A program made the translations under genes and the position numbers. The notes under the pieces were generated by a model. It had not been told where the DNA came from and did no database searches. It saw only the letters and a list, made by a program, of their open reading frames with translations. This document shows, in pieces, positions 1-8,636 of a stretch of 64,000 nt of DNA (the first letter of the stretch is position 1; every line of letters starts with the position of its first letter). The stretch is from Oscillospiraceae bacterium (GTDB lineage: Bacteria; Bacillota; Clostridia; Oscillospirales; CAG-272). Location of the stretch: assembly GCA_015063485.1 (NCBI GenBank), contig SVUA01000003.1:1-64000 (forward strand), given 5' to 3'.

Positions 1-140
1 CTGATGAGGAGAGCAAATAAAGCACAAACTAAATGGTGATCTCCTCATCCGTCTCGCTTCGCGAGCCACCTTCTCCGCTGGAGAAGGCTTGAGTTTTTGC
101 TAACTTTTCGCTTATATTTCTCCCCGATAAACCGCAATTT
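1..140. repeat. Intergenic repeat element, 5' part cut by the window edge
   Basis: This stretch has no gene. It holds a CTCCTCATCCGTC / CCTTCTCCGCTGGAGAAGG hairpin module and ends with the G-end of the window-wide repeat family (CCGATAAACCGCAATTT, finishing at 140). The same CTCCTCATC and GGAGAAGG blocks recur at 21343-21608. The other end of the element lies off the window, so its full length cannot be judged. Confidence 0.6.
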
Positions 141-191
141 ATTTAAATCTAAATTATTTTTCACCCAACAAAAATCTCAAGGAGTAACAAA

Positions 192-1073
192 ATGAAAAGC
201 TCTGATCAAAATATCTCAACTTTTTCTTACGACCGTTCCGCGCTCTCGCGCCTTCCCGCTCGTCCAAAACGCTCAAACAAAGGGACTTTTGGGCGTGTAC
301 TTTGCGTTTGCGGCTCGAAAAACATGTCGGGCGCGGCGTATCTCTGTGCAAAAGCAGCTTACCGTATGGGTGCGGGACTCGTTGAGATACTGACCCCCGA
401 ATGTAACAGGAGCATACTCGCAACGCTCCTACCAGAAGCGATAATAACCACTTATTCGTACGAATATCCCGAAAACGCCGTTATACGCGAGGCTAAAGAT
501 CGCGCTGACGCTATCGTTATCGGTTGCGGTCTTGGCACGTCGCTCTCGTCAAAAAAGGTTCTCTACTCTGTCCTCTCGGACACAAAAAAGCCTTGCGTCA
601 TCGATGCAGACGCATTGAATATCATAGCCAAGGATAAGGAGCTTTTTCCTTTGCTCAAAGGAAAAATAATAACGCCCCATCCCGCAGAAATGGCACGTCT
701 TATGGGCGACGCCGATATTGAGGCTATCCTCGACAACACCGTCGAAACGGCTTATGATTTTGCCGAAAAGCACGGTTGCATATGCGTTCTCAAAACGCAT
801 GAGACGGTCGTCTCCGACGGCTCTTTGAGCGTTTACGAAAACAATTGCGGAAACAGCGGAATGGCAACAGGAGGCTCGGGCGATGTCCTTGCGGGAATTA
901 TCGGCGGTATCCTTGCGCAAATGAAAAATACGCCTCCCGCAGACCTAACCCTTTCCGCAAGTCTCGGAGTTTATATCCACGCCCTCGCGGGTGACTGCGC
1001 CGCGGCGCACCTTGGTGAGCGCTCTGTAATGGCAAGCGATATCATCGACCATATATACGAAGTATTGAAATAA
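192..1073 (+). CDS. nnrD: NAD(P)H-hydrate dehydratase (YjeF C-terminal / carbohydrate kinase-like)
   Basis: This enzyme repairs hydrated NADH and NADPH, using a nucleotide to dehydrate the S epimer. The 293-residue product has the ribokinase-like fold signature of the family: GTFGRVLCVCGSKNMSGAA near the N-terminus and the glycine-rich active-site loop GNSGMATGGSGDVLAGIIGG near residue 220. The YjeF_N epimerase half often fused in front is absent, so the epimerase must be elsewhere or lacking. The start ATG has AAGGAG seven bases upstream. The gene is convergent with prfB, and a large hairpin lies between the two. The family's usual co-substrate is ADP; that is taken from the family, not seen here. 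Confidence 0.93.
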   Translation: MKSSDQNISTFSYDRSALSRLPARPKRSNKGTFGRVLCVCGSKNMSGAAYLCAKAAYRMGAGLVEILTPECNRSILATLLPEAIITTYSYEYPENAVIREAKDRADAIVIGCGLGTSLSSKKVLYSVLSDTKKPCVIDADALNIIAKDKELFPLLKGKIITPHPAEMARLMGDADIEAILDNTVETAYDFAEKHGCICVLKTHETVVSDGSLSVYENNCGNSGMATGGSGDVLAGIIGGILAQMKNTPPADLTLSASLGVYIHALAGDCAAAHLGERSVMASDIIDHIYEVLK

Positions 1074-1130
1074 AAACAAACAAAAACCAAAAAACTTTAT
1101 TCAACTATACGGATTTATATAAACTCCATT

Positions 1131-1227
1131 CTTGAAAGTTTTTGAAGGGAGTTTGAGGGGGACTTTGTGAGTAAATCTTAAAAGATTGACTCTCCAAAAA
1201 GTCCCCCTCATCGCATCCCCGCGTCCC
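1131..1227 (-). repeat. GGACGCG-type 3'-end repeat/hairpin after prfB
   Basis: Read on the minus strand, GGGACGCGGGGATGCGATG begins on the base after the prfB TAA. A long stem follows, formed by GAGGGGGACTTTTT and AAAGTCCCCCTC, and then the AACTCCCTTCAAAAACTTTC block shared with copies at 34 and 37 kb. It may act as a terminator between two convergent genes. Confidence 0.6.
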
Positions 1228-2334
1228 TTATTTAGCGTTCATTTTTAGATAGGCGTTAATAAAGCCGTCTATCTCACCGTCCATAACGGCGGAGATATTA
1301 CCGTCCTCAAAGCCCGTACGGGTATCCTTTGCGAGCGTATATGGCATAAATACGTATGAGCATATTTGAGCGCCCCATTCGATGTTCGTCTTATTTCCTT
1401 GGATATCCTCGATAGTATCAAGGCGTTCGCGAATCTTTATCTCCATAAGCTTTGCCTTAAGCATCTTCATAGCCGTTTCTTTATTCTGGAGCTGTGAGCG
1501 CTCGGTCTGACAGCCGACAACTATGCCCGTGGGCTTGTGGAGAATACGGATAGCCGAGTCGGTCTTGTTGATATGCTGACCGCCCGCGCCGCTCGAACGG
1601 TGCGCGGTGACCTCGATATCTTCGTCGCGGATCTCGACCTTGTCGATGTTGTCAAATTCGGGCATAACTTCTATTGAAGCAAACGAGGTCTGACGTCTGC
1701 CCGCGGCATCAAAAGGAGACACGCGCACAAGGCGGTGAACTCCGTTTTCGGCTTTAAGGTAGCCGTATGCGTTAAGACCCTCGACCATTATCGTTGCGCT
1801 CTTGATACCCGCGGCATCTCCGTCAAGCCAATCAAGAAGCTTGTACTTGTAATTATGACGCTCCGCCCAACGAGTTATCATTCGGTAAAGCATCTGCGCC
1901 CAGTCCTGAGCCTCCGTGCCGCCTGCGCCGGGGTGGAAGGAAACGATTGCGTTATTTTTGTCGTACTCGCCCGAGAGAAGTATCTCGATACGCTTTTCCT
2001 CTTCGGCTTTAACGATAGCGTCAAGCTCACTTTGAACTTCCTCCACATACGCCTCATCGTTCTCTTCTATTGCCATTTCAGCAAGTGTGATAGCATCCTC
2101 GAGACGAGCGCAAAGCGCATCGTAATCCTCTATGGTGTCCTTTGTCTGCTTGAGCTTCTGAAGAACCTTTGAGGAATTCTCTTGATCAGACCAGAAATCA
2201 GGATCAAGTGTTTGCTTGTCAAGCTCGTCGGCTGTGACTTTAAGCTCGTCAATACGGAGAGCAGAGCCAAGCTCCTTAAGCTCCGCGCGCATACCTATAA
2301 GCTTATATTTTGCATCTTCAAGTGCGATAATCAA
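1228..2334 (-). CDS. prfB: Peptide chain release factor 2
   Basis: RF2 reads UGA and UAA stop codons and triggers peptide release on the ribosome. The 368-residue protein has the GGQ motif (SSGAGGQHINKTDSA) that enters the peptidyl-transferase centre. It also has the RF2-specific SPF motif (RVSPFDAAGRRQ) for stop-codon reading. The ORF is continuous through the place where many RF2 genes carry the autoregulatory +1 frameshift (CUU UGA C), so this copy is not frameshift-controlled. The start is TTG: GGGAGG lies six bases before TTG ATT ATC, and no ATG lies nearby until codon 15. Confidence in the identity is very high; the start is well supported. Confidence 0.97.
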   Translation of the reverse strand: MIIALEDAKYKLIGMRAELKELGSALRIDELKVTADELDKQTLDPDFWSDQENSSKVLQKLKQTKDTIEDYDALCARLEDAITLAEMAIEENDEAYVEEVQSELDAIVKAEEEKRIEILLSGEYDKNNAIVSFHPGAGGTEAQDWAQMLYRMITRWAERHNYKYKLLDWLDGDAAGIKSATIMVEGLNAYGYLKAENGVHRLVRVSPFDAAGRRQTSFASIEVMPEFDNIDKVEIRDEDIEVTAHRSSGAGGQHINKTDSAIRILHKPTGIVVGCQTERSQLQNKETAMKMLKAKLMEIKIRERLDTIEDIQGNKTNIEWGAQICSYVFMPYTLAKDTRTGFEDGNISAVMDGEIDGFINAYLKMNAK

Positions 2335-2475
2335 TGTAAACCTCCCGCGGAAAAGTCCGCAAATCTCAAAAATGATTAAAAATTATCCATATCTAATTAA
2401 TTATATCACATTTTAAGCTATCATGCAAGGGGGTGCGGAAAGATTTTTAAGCAAAAGTCAAAAACGTTCTTCTTA

Positions 2476-3564
2476 TCAACGGAGCTCTGCGCGTTTTCCT
2501 CGCACGTCGCGGATAAGGATAGATATACATTTGCGAACGAGCGCGCGGGATTCGGGCGGCAGATTGTTCCAAGTCTTGACGAGCTTGATCTTATCGGCAT
2601 TAAGCTCGGTAAGTGTAGTCGCACCCGAAGCGGCTATCGTTTCAAACAGTGAATCCACGAAGGTCTCTCTGACCTCAGGCGACATTTCGCTAAGCCACTT
2701 TTTGAGCGTCCTATCTATCATCATGCTCTCGCCCGTTACTGTATTCAAATGAACGAAGCTATTTCCAAGCACCTCCCAAAAGAACGCATTGTGCTGAAGA
2801 ATACCGCTTTGCGCGCTTTTTATCACCTCGTACACGCCCTCGTGTTCAAGAAGCATACCAACGACAGAGCTTTGCGGAACGAGAGTCCGTATTTTCGGAA
2901 GCATATCGGTATATTCTATCGACTCCACGAACTCGCGGGTAAATCCCGGACCGTCGTTGTTAAATACTGTGATTATGCGCTCTCGAGTTTGCGGACAAGC
3001 GCGTACCGCCGAAAAGACCGCAAGATTTCCGCCCTTGCTGTGACCTCCGAGAAACAGTCTGCCCATGTTTTTTTGAGCAATAGCCTCAAGGTAAGAAAGA
3101 GCCTCAAGCTGCGCGGGTACGGGGTGCATAAAGCACATATTAAAGTCCTCTTTCCAGCCGACGAGCGTATCGTCCGTTCCGCGAAAGGCAATAAAATGAG
3201 CTTTCTCTCCGTAGGAAAAAGTCACCGCCGAAAACTGCGTTTCGGTCTCGGCGTTAACGATATTGACGTAAGAGTGAACGAAAAGACCGCCGAATCGCTT
3301 TGATTTTGCCGCCTTGACCATAATACTCACGACCTCGGGCGGCACTATAAGACCAAGCTTTTGCGGTTTTCCTCGGTGCATTCGCGCGTACTTTCGCGCT
3401 ACGTCAAGCAGAGTCATGGACGGCGAGCCGTCCTCTTCTTGAAGGATATCCTCAAAATCGACGTAGCTTATCATTGAAAGAATAAGCGCGTCGACCTCCC
3501 CCATCGAGCTTTGGTCGAAGGTCAAGTCGCCGCGCCAATCGATATAATCAAATACCGTAGGCAT
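2476..3564 (-). CDS. DUF2974 (Mbeg1-like) alpha/beta-hydrolase family protein
   Basis: This 362-residue protein matches the Firmicutes DUF2974 family, whose members begin with a conserved MPTVFDYIDWRGDLTF stretch as here. In the middle it has a lipase-type nucleophile elbow, GGHSKGGNLA, with Ser in the G-x-S-x-G position. A plausible active site is therefore present, but the substrate is unknown. There is no signal peptide, so it is probably cytoplasmic. The start ATG follows AAGGAG with a seven-base spacer. It may be co-transcribed with the small gene, ruvX and cca upstream on the same strand. Confidence 0.85.
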   Translation of the reverse strand: MPTVFDYIDWRGDLTFDQSSMGEVDALILSMISYVDFEDILQEEDGSPSMTLLDVARKYARMHRGKPQKLGLIVPPEVVSIMVKAAKSKRFGGLFVHSYVNIVNAETETQFSAVTFSYGEKAHFIAFRGTDDTLVGWKEDFNMCFMHPVPAQLEALSYLEAIAQKNMGRLFLGGHSKGGNLAVFSAVRACPQTRERIITVFNNDGPGFTREFVESIEYTDMLPKIRTLVPQSSVVGMLLEHEGVYEVIKSAQSGILQHNAFFWEVLGNSFVHLNTVTGESMMIDRTLKKWLSEMSPEVRETFVDSLFETIAASGATTLTELNADKIKLVKTWNNLPPESRALVRKCISILIRDVRGKRAELR

Positions 3565-3602
3565 AATAGTACTCCTTGGTAAAATTGAAAGTTGAAAGCA
3601 AA

Positions 3603-3800
3603 CTATATCTGCTTATGAACGCTCTTATACTCGTCGTAGAAGCGGTAATAGGGACAGGAGCTCGTGCGACCGCTCAAAAAACGCGCCATCTCGTCCTCGT
3701 CGAGCCTCATTTCGCAGACGTAAGCATCAAGATATTCGTCGTAATCGTAAAACTCACAGCTTTCGCAATTCGATTCTTTTTTCTTGTTTAAATTGCTCAT
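3603..3800 (-). CDS. Small Cys-containing protein, DUF6472-like
   Basis: The product is a 65-residue acidic protein with CESCEFYDYDEYLDAYVCE followed by LDEDEMARFLSGRTSSCPYYR. Four cysteines are arranged like a small metal-binding knuckle. It resembles the DUF6472 family found in Clostridia, often beside ruvX; the function is unknown. The ORF track starts at a TTG at 3818. The ATG at 3800 is preferred because the conserved part begins right after it, although GGAG is a rather long 12 bases upstream. The gene lies 26 bases downstream of ruvX in the same direction. Confidence 0.7.
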   Translation of the reverse strand: MSNLNKKKESNCESCEFYDYDEYLDAYVCEMRLDEDEMARFLSGRTSSCPYYRFYDEYKSVHKQI

Positions 3801-3826
3801 AATTATTATACGCTCCAAGCTTGTTT

Positions 3827-4291
3827 TTAATTCGCCATATACCGCAGACGGTCGATAGCGTTTTGCAGGATTATCTGCGCTGAGAGGGTGTCAATGACAC
3901 CTTTTCGCTTTTTGCCGCGCGTGTTAGTTTCGTTGAGATAACGCGATGCCGTCATAGTCGTCATTCGTTCGTCAAACATAGCAACCAAAACGCTCTCTCC
4001 AAGGCGCATACGCAAAAGGTCGGCGAATTTACGGCACTTTGCGGCGCGCGCGCCCTCGCTTCCGTCCATATTCACAGGAAGTCCGACGACAATAGCGCAA
4101 ACTCCGTTTGCTTTCGCTATATCGGCTACCGCGTCGGCAGTTTTTTCTATCCCACCCGGACTTATAGTCTCAAGTCCCGACGATATAAGGCGAGAGGGGT
4201 CGCTCACGGCAATTCCCGTACGCGTGTCCCCAAGGTCAACGCCAAGTATCTTTCCTTTTGTTTTAGCTATCAATTCAAGTTCGGGATTCAT
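3827..4291 (-). CDS. ruvX: Putative pre-16S rRNA nuclease / Holliday junction resolvase-like RuvX (YqgF)
   Basis: This is an RNase H-fold nuclease of 154 residues. The opening GVDLGDTRTGIAVSD carries the first catalytic Asp, VVGLPVNMDGSEG is the conserved central motif, and FDERMTT carries the second acidic site. Family members process the 5' end of 16S rRNA and were first described as resolvases. The ATG at 4291 is preferred over the TTG of the ORF track because AAAGGA sits seven bases before it. The gene overlaps the 3' end of cca, which suggests translational coupling. Confidence 0.92.
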   Translation of the reverse strand: MNPELELIAKTKGKILGVDLGDTRTGIAVSDPSRLISSGLETISPGGIEKTADAVADIAKANGVCAIVVGLPVNMDGSEGARAAKCRKFADLLRMRLGESVLVAMFDERMTTMTASRYLNETNTRGKKRKGVIDTLSAQIILQNAIDRLRYMAN

Positions 4292-5465
4292 CAATAATTC
4301 CTTTCGCTATGTCAATAAGTCGTTCTTTTTCGTTTACGTCGGGGTCAAGCATGGCGGCTTTAAGAAGTAAGTCAAGCACGTATCCTATCTGCTTTCCCTT
4401 TGCTCCGAGCTCGATAAGCTCCCTACCCCCAATTTCAAGATCGGATATTCTTGCGGGCGCGCGGCTCGCAGAGACGAGAGCTTCCGCATTCGAGGCAGAA
4501 ACACCTAAAAGCCTTGACGCTCTTGCGCCATACAGCGCGTAATCGCCTGCGTTGGCAATAAGAGACGTAGCCGATGTCGGCGAATCCACGCGTATCTTCG
4601 CTCCGCGGGCAACGGCAAGCGCACCCGTTATCTGCTTATTGGAACATTTGAGCGAGTGCAAGATCCCGCGTATCTTTTCTTGCTCCGCTTCGCAGAAAAA
4701 GAGTCCGAGACGAATGAAATCTTCGTTCTGCATAAGCGACAATGAGGACAAAACCCTCTCACTCGGCACATAATCGCCCGTAACGTAGGGTAAAACACCG
4801 TATTCTATCATCAATTCAAGAGCCTCTCTTGGCGAGGGTGAAGTGAGAAGCTTTATAAACTCAACGCAAATGCGCTCACGCGCGATTTTTGATAGACCCT
4901 CTTTAGTCTTTTTCGCGCCTAAAAGCGTTTTTTCTTCTATCGAAAAGCCAAGCTGTGCCGAAAACCTGAAGGCTCTCATAATGCGAAGCGCGTCCTCCGA
5001 AAAACGAAGCTCCGGCTCTCTTACGGCGCGTATCACACGCGCTTCAAGATCGGCTTTTCCGCCGAAGATATCGACGATACCGCGCTCCTCGTTAAACGCC
5101 ATGGCGTTCACGGTAAAGTCGCGGCGCGAGAGATCGTCCTCAATACGTCTCGCAAACGAAACGGAGTCGGGACGGCGCGAGTCGGTATAGCTTCCGTCCA
5201 CGCGGAAGGTCGTTATCTCAACGGGCGCACCGTCAAAAATAACGGTCACAGTTCCGTGCTTCAGTCCCGTTTCTATCACTCGCTTGTCCGAGAAGATCTC
5301 AATAGTTTTTGAAGGCGGTGCGGAGGTCGCTATGTCAAAATCGTTCGGAGTGATACCAAGAAGCGCGTCGCGCAAGCCTCCGCCGACGATGTAGGCTTCC
5401 TCTCCCGCACGAGAAAATCGCGCGAATATCTCGCCCACGTATTCGGGATATTTCATAGTTCCCAC
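4275..5465 (-). CDS. cca: CCA tRNA nucleotidyltransferase (poly(A) polymerase family)
   Basis: This enzyme adds or repairs the CCA end of tRNAs. The 396-residue class II protein has the nucleotidyltransferase signature EEAYIVGGGLRDALLG-ITPNDFDIAT with the metal-binding DFD, the motif RRDFTVNAMAFNEE, and EDALRIMRAFRFSAQLGF for base recognition. The C-terminal half is helical without a clear HD phosphohydrolase motif, as is common in Firmicutes. The start may be GTG at 5465 (behind AAGGGGG) or the ATG three codons later. It heads the cca-ruvX-small protein-DUF2974 run. Confidence 0.94.
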   Translation of the reverse strand: MGTMKYPEYVGEIFARFSRAGEEAYIVGGGLRDALLGITPNDFDIATSAPPSKTIEIFSDKRVIETGLKHGTVTVIFDGAPVEITTFRVDGSYTDSRRPDSVSFARRIEDDLSRRDFTVNAMAFNEERGIVDIFGGKADLEARVIRAVREPELRFSEDALRIMRAFRFSAQLGFSIEEKTLLGAKKTKEGLSKIARERICVEFIKLLTSPSPREALELMIEYGVLPYVTGDYVPSERVLSSLSLMQNEDFIRLGLFFCEAEQEKIRGILHSLKCSNKQITGALAVARGAKIRVDSPTSATSLIANAGDYALYGARASRLLGVSASNAEALVSASRAPARISDLEIGGRELIELGAKGKQIGYVLDLLLKAAMLDPDVNEKERLIDIAKGIIDESRT

Positions 5466-5644
5466 GGTTTCCGCCCCCTTTCGAAAAGATTTTCCTTTAG
5501 TATTTATATTTTACCATGTTTTTTTGATTTTTTCAAGACCTGTGCGAATTTTTGGCATCTTGAAGTTTGCGAAGTATAGCTTCGTTCTTGACAACCGCCG
5601 CCCTTTCGTGTTATTCTATATGAAAGGGATAACAGAACACATAT

Positions 5645-5880
5645 AAATTTTGATTTGTCGGTGTGTTATGTTCGCATAAATTTAACAGAACGGCAATGGA
5701 CCGTCGAGGACGCCGGTCCCTACAGTGTGTAAAAATTGCACACATATACCTCGCCGTGAGGCGATGGGAAACCCTAACGATCATAATTTATTTTGTAGGG
5801 ACCGGCGTCCTCGACGGTCCTAATACAAACGATTTTAACCAATCAATCGATATAACGTTCTCCCCGATAAACCGCAATTT
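5645..5880 (+). repeat. Modular repeat element, T-end to G-end, with the GGACCGTCGAGGACG interior
   Basis: The left terminus is the T-end AAATTTTGATTTGTCGG and the right terminus is the G-end CCGATAAACCGCAATTT. Between them lies an inverted-repeat module running from 5698 to about 5820. Its arms, GGACCGTCGAGGACGCCGG and its reverse complement, enclose a TCGCCGTGAGGCGA loop. The 557-base gap between cca and the sigma factor holds only this element, an AT-rich stretch and the ECF-type promoter. Confidence 0.75.
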
Positions 5881-5952
5881 GTTTAAAACTCAACCATTTA
5901 ACATACAAAAAACCAAAAAAATTGAAAAATTTTCTTTTTTTTAAAAATTAAT

Positions 5953-5978
5953 GTAACCTTTTGTTCTGAAACCCCGTC
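5953..5978 (+). promoter_or_regulatory. ECF-sigma-type promoter, probably autoregulated
   Basis: GTAACC at 5953, a 16-base spacer and CGTC at 5975 match the -35/-10 pattern of many Firmicutes ECF promoters (an AAC motif, N16, CGTC). It stands 45 bases before the ECF sigma gene, as expected for autoregulation. No SigA-type -10 is visible here. Confidence 0.6.
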
Positions 5979-6022
5979 TTTTAGGGTGAGGAGACTTCGA
6001 AGCTCTTTTTGGAGGTGAAATC

Positions 6023-6577
6023 ATGGACGACCGCGCTATAATCGAACTCTATAACAAACGTGACGAAAACGCTATCGGCGAAACTCAAAATAAATACGGG
6101 CGTTACTGCTACTCTATCGCGTACAATATCCTGCGCTCAAACGAGGATTCCGAGGAGTGCGTAAACGACACGTATCTCAAGGTCTGGAACGCTATCCCGC
6201 CTAAAATGCCGCAAATATTTTCGGCGTTTATCGGCAAAATAACGCGAAATACGGCACTCGACCGCTACGAGAAAGAACGCGCGCAAAAGCGAGATGCGGG
6301 TATAGAACTTGCTTTAGACGAGCTATCCGAGTGTATCTCATCGGAAATGACGGGAGAGGCGTCCGACGACTTCGCCTTAAAGAACGCCATAAACGGATTT
6401 CTCGCCTCACTCCCAAAGCGTACGCGCATTATCTTTATGCGCCGATATTTCTACCTCCTGTCGATAAAGGAGATCTCCGACGGGCTTTCCATGTCCGAGA
6501 GCAACGTTAAGGTCACGCTCATGCGAACGAGAGAAAAATTCAGAGAATATCTTGAAAATGAGGGTATAGTTATATGA
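6023..6577 (+). CDS. ECF-type RNA polymerase sigma factor
   Basis: The product is a 184-residue sigma-70 family protein with only regions 2 and 4. Region 2 is seen in YSIAYNILRSNEDSEECVND and TYLKVWNAIPP with the -10-binding helix after it. Region 4 is seen in LPKRTRIIFMRRYFYLLSIKEI with a helix-turn-helix in ISDGLSMSESNVKVTLMRTR. The ATG follows GGAGGTGAAATC. Its stop overlaps the start of the next gene in an ATGA, so the two are translationally coupled. It likely directs transcription of its own operon through the GTAACC-N16-CGTC site upstream. The regulon cannot be told from this window. Confidence 0.92.
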   Translation: MDDRAIIELYNKRDENAIGETQNKYGRYCYSIAYNILRSNEDSEECVNDTYLKVWNAIPPKMPQIFSAFIGKITRNTALDRYEKERAQKRDAGIELALDELSECISSEMTGEASDDFALKNAINGFLASLPKRTRIIFMRRYFYLLSIKEISDGLSMSESNVKVTLMRTREKFREYLENEGIVI

Positions 6578-8562
6578 AAAAGAATAAATTACTTCGCGCT
6601 ATGTCGCTCTCCGACGATAAATACGTCGATGAGGCGAACCCCGCGCTTAAAACAAAAAACAAGGCGGCTGCTAAGAGAAAGCTCTTTATTGCTCTTGCCG
6701 CAACGCTTGCTGTCCTTACGTCGCTCTCTCTGTGGCTCTTTATACCGTTTAAAGACGCAAACGCCGACGTAACGCAATACGCTGACAGCGAGTATTACGA
6801 GATTATCCAAAAGCTCCACCCCTTGACGTACAGAGCGCCAAGATATAAGAACAACTTCGAAAAATACGTAGGCAGAGCGTTGTCAAACATTTTCGGAGCG
6901 AAAGTGGAAAGCAGTATTGAAGATGCAGGGGCAGCGGAAAACTTATATGTCCCAAACTACTCGGACTCGTATGGAGGATCAAACGGAAGTGATCCCGAAT
7001 CTTCCACCACAACGGGTACTAACACGTCAAACAATCAAGGCTATCAAGAGGTCACCGACAATCAGGTCGAGGGAGTAATTGAAGCCGACCTCATCAAGCG
7101 CACCGACACGCATATCTTCTACCTTGACGTTGGTGCAACTTCCTTGCGTTCATTTTCAATAGACGGAGAAAATTCAAAGGGCGTAGGATATTATGACTTG
7201 CGCTCAAATATGCCTGATGATTTCCAAGCGCATAACAAGACTGAATTCTACCTCTCGCTTGACGGAAAAAGTATAACTCTCATACTTCAGCATCATGAGA
7301 ATGATACAAAGCGTCCCCTTGTCTACGTTCAAAAAATAGACGTCTCCGACCCTGTGAACATGAAATTCGTAAACGGCTTCTGCATTTCGGGTGCTCTTAA
7401 TTCCACTCGAATGACGAACGGAAAATTGTTAGTGCTTACAAGCTTTTATCCCAAGACCGATTTTTCAAAACCCGAAAACTTCGTGCCATCTATTGGAGAC
7501 ACACAGGAAACTATGGAGGCTCTGCCCGTAGAGAATCTGTACGTTCCAAGCGATGTGACGAATGCCACCTACACTGTTATAACGCGCCTTGACGCGAACA
7601 CGCTTGAGCATAAGGATTCCTATTCGCTTCTCTCTTATGCCTCGGGCGCTTACGTCTCCGCAGACACTATATATACGTGGCGCGGCTTGACCGACAAGGA
7701 GGACCTTGGCGACGGAGTGGAAAATAATGTATCCAAGAGCGAAATAGTCGGCGTGTCCTATAAAGACCCTACAATGAGTCTGCTCGGCTCTATTAAAGTA
7801 GACGGCACTATAAAGGACCAGTACAGTCTTGACCAGTATAACGGTATTCTGCGTGTCGTGACCACCGTTAATGAGAATAAATATCAGACGGAAAAGCGTT
7901 ACGGCGATACGGTATCTTCATTGAGGTTGGAAAGAATACAAAATGCAAGTCTGTATTGTGTCGACCTCTCAACGTGGCAGACGGTTGCAAGCGTTGAGCG
8001 TTTCGCACCCGAGGGCGAGACCGTTCGTTCCGTTCGCTTTGACGGTAATAGCGCGTACGTCTGTACTGCGGTACAAGTCACCGACCCCGTATTCTTCTTC
8101 GACCTTTCGGATATAAACAATATAACCTACACCGACACGGGAACGATATCGGGATTTTCGACCTCTCTTATCGACTTTGCCGACGGTTATCTACTTGGAA
8201 TCGGCGTGGGCGCTGGCGGATATCTCAAGATCGAGGTCTATGAGGAGATAGACGGCAAGGTAGTGTCGGTATGCAAATACGAGCCGCCAAAAACCATGTA
8301 CAGCAACGATTATAAATCCTATTATATCGACCGCGAAAACGGACTTATCGGACTTGGAACGTATACCTACGATCCTTACTATCAAAGCAAATATATTGAT
8401 GAATACACGGTATTAAGCTTTAAAGACCGCGCCTTGACCGAGGAGATAAGAGTGGAGCTTGATGGCAATCCTACCATGAAACGCGGCGTGTACGTTGACG
8501 GATATTTCTATATGTTCGGATATAACGACTTCAAGGTCGAGCGTCTCGATATCAAAAAATAA
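6574..8562 (+). CDS. Membrane-anchored beta-propeller protein, candidate anti-sigma factor
   Basis: The product has 662 residues. An N-terminal cytoplasmic stretch (LLRAMSLSDDKYVDEANP) is followed by one membrane segment near residues 36-57 (LFIALAATLAVLTSLSLWLF). An extracytoplasmic domain of the Beta_propel family (PF09826-like) follows, opening with QVEGVIEADLIKRTDTHIFYL. The short DDKYVDEA motif before the membrane resembles the start of many clostridial ECF anti-sigma proteins. With the 4-base overlap with the sigma gene, this makes an anti-sigma role likely, with the propeller as the outer sensor. That role is inferred; the propeller and topology are read from the sequence. Confidence 0.8.
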   Translation: MKKNKLLRAMSLSDDKYVDEANPALKTKNKAAAKRKLFIALAATLAVLTSLSLWLFIPFKDANADVTQYADSEYYEIIQKLHPLTYRAPRYKNNFEKYVGRALSNIFGAKVESSIEDAGAAENLYVPNYSDSYGGSNGSDPESSTTTGTNTSNNQGYQEVTDNQVEGVIEADLIKRTDTHIFYLDVGATSLRSFSIDGENSKGVGYYDLRSNMPDDFQAHNKTEFYLSLDGKSITLILQHHENDTKRPLVYVQKIDVSDPVNMKFVNGFCISGALNSTRMTNGKLLVLTSFYPKTDFSKPENFVPSIGDTQETMEALPVENLYVPSDVTNATYTVITRLDANTLEHKDSYSLLSYASGAYVSADTIYTWRGLTDKEDLGDGVENNVSKSEIVGVSYKDPTMSLLGSIKVDGTIKDQYSLDQYNGILRVVTTVNENKYQTEKRYGDTVSSLRLERIQNASLYCVDLSTWQTVASVERFAPEGETVRSVRFDGNSAYVCTAVQVTDPVFFFDLSDINNITYTDTGTISGFSTSLIDFADGYLLGIGVGAGGYLKIEVYEEIDGKVVSVCKYEPPKTMYSNDYKSYYIDRENGLIGLGTYTYDPYYQSKYIDEYTVLSFKDRALTEEIRVELDGNPTMKRGVYVDGYFYMFGYNDFKVERLDIKK

Positions 8563-8636
8563 AACACTCTACAAGTCGGACGGCTTTGCTCATGCAAAGC
8601 CGTCCTCTGTCTTGTATTCGTTTGTCTTTGACCGTA

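Noticed and set aside
2250-2334. Programmed +1 frameshift in prfB
   Set aside because: The reading frame is continuous from the TTG start through the region where CTTTGAC would lie; no internal UGA is present.
5663-5944. Short ORFs whose translation contains PINRNLF or TNRNLF (also near 11777, 13297, 32108, 33944, 51266, 54037)
   Set aside because: The peptide is simply the G-end repeat CCGATAAACCGCAATTTGTTT read in frame. These ORFs lack ribosome-binding sites and cover repeat elements.
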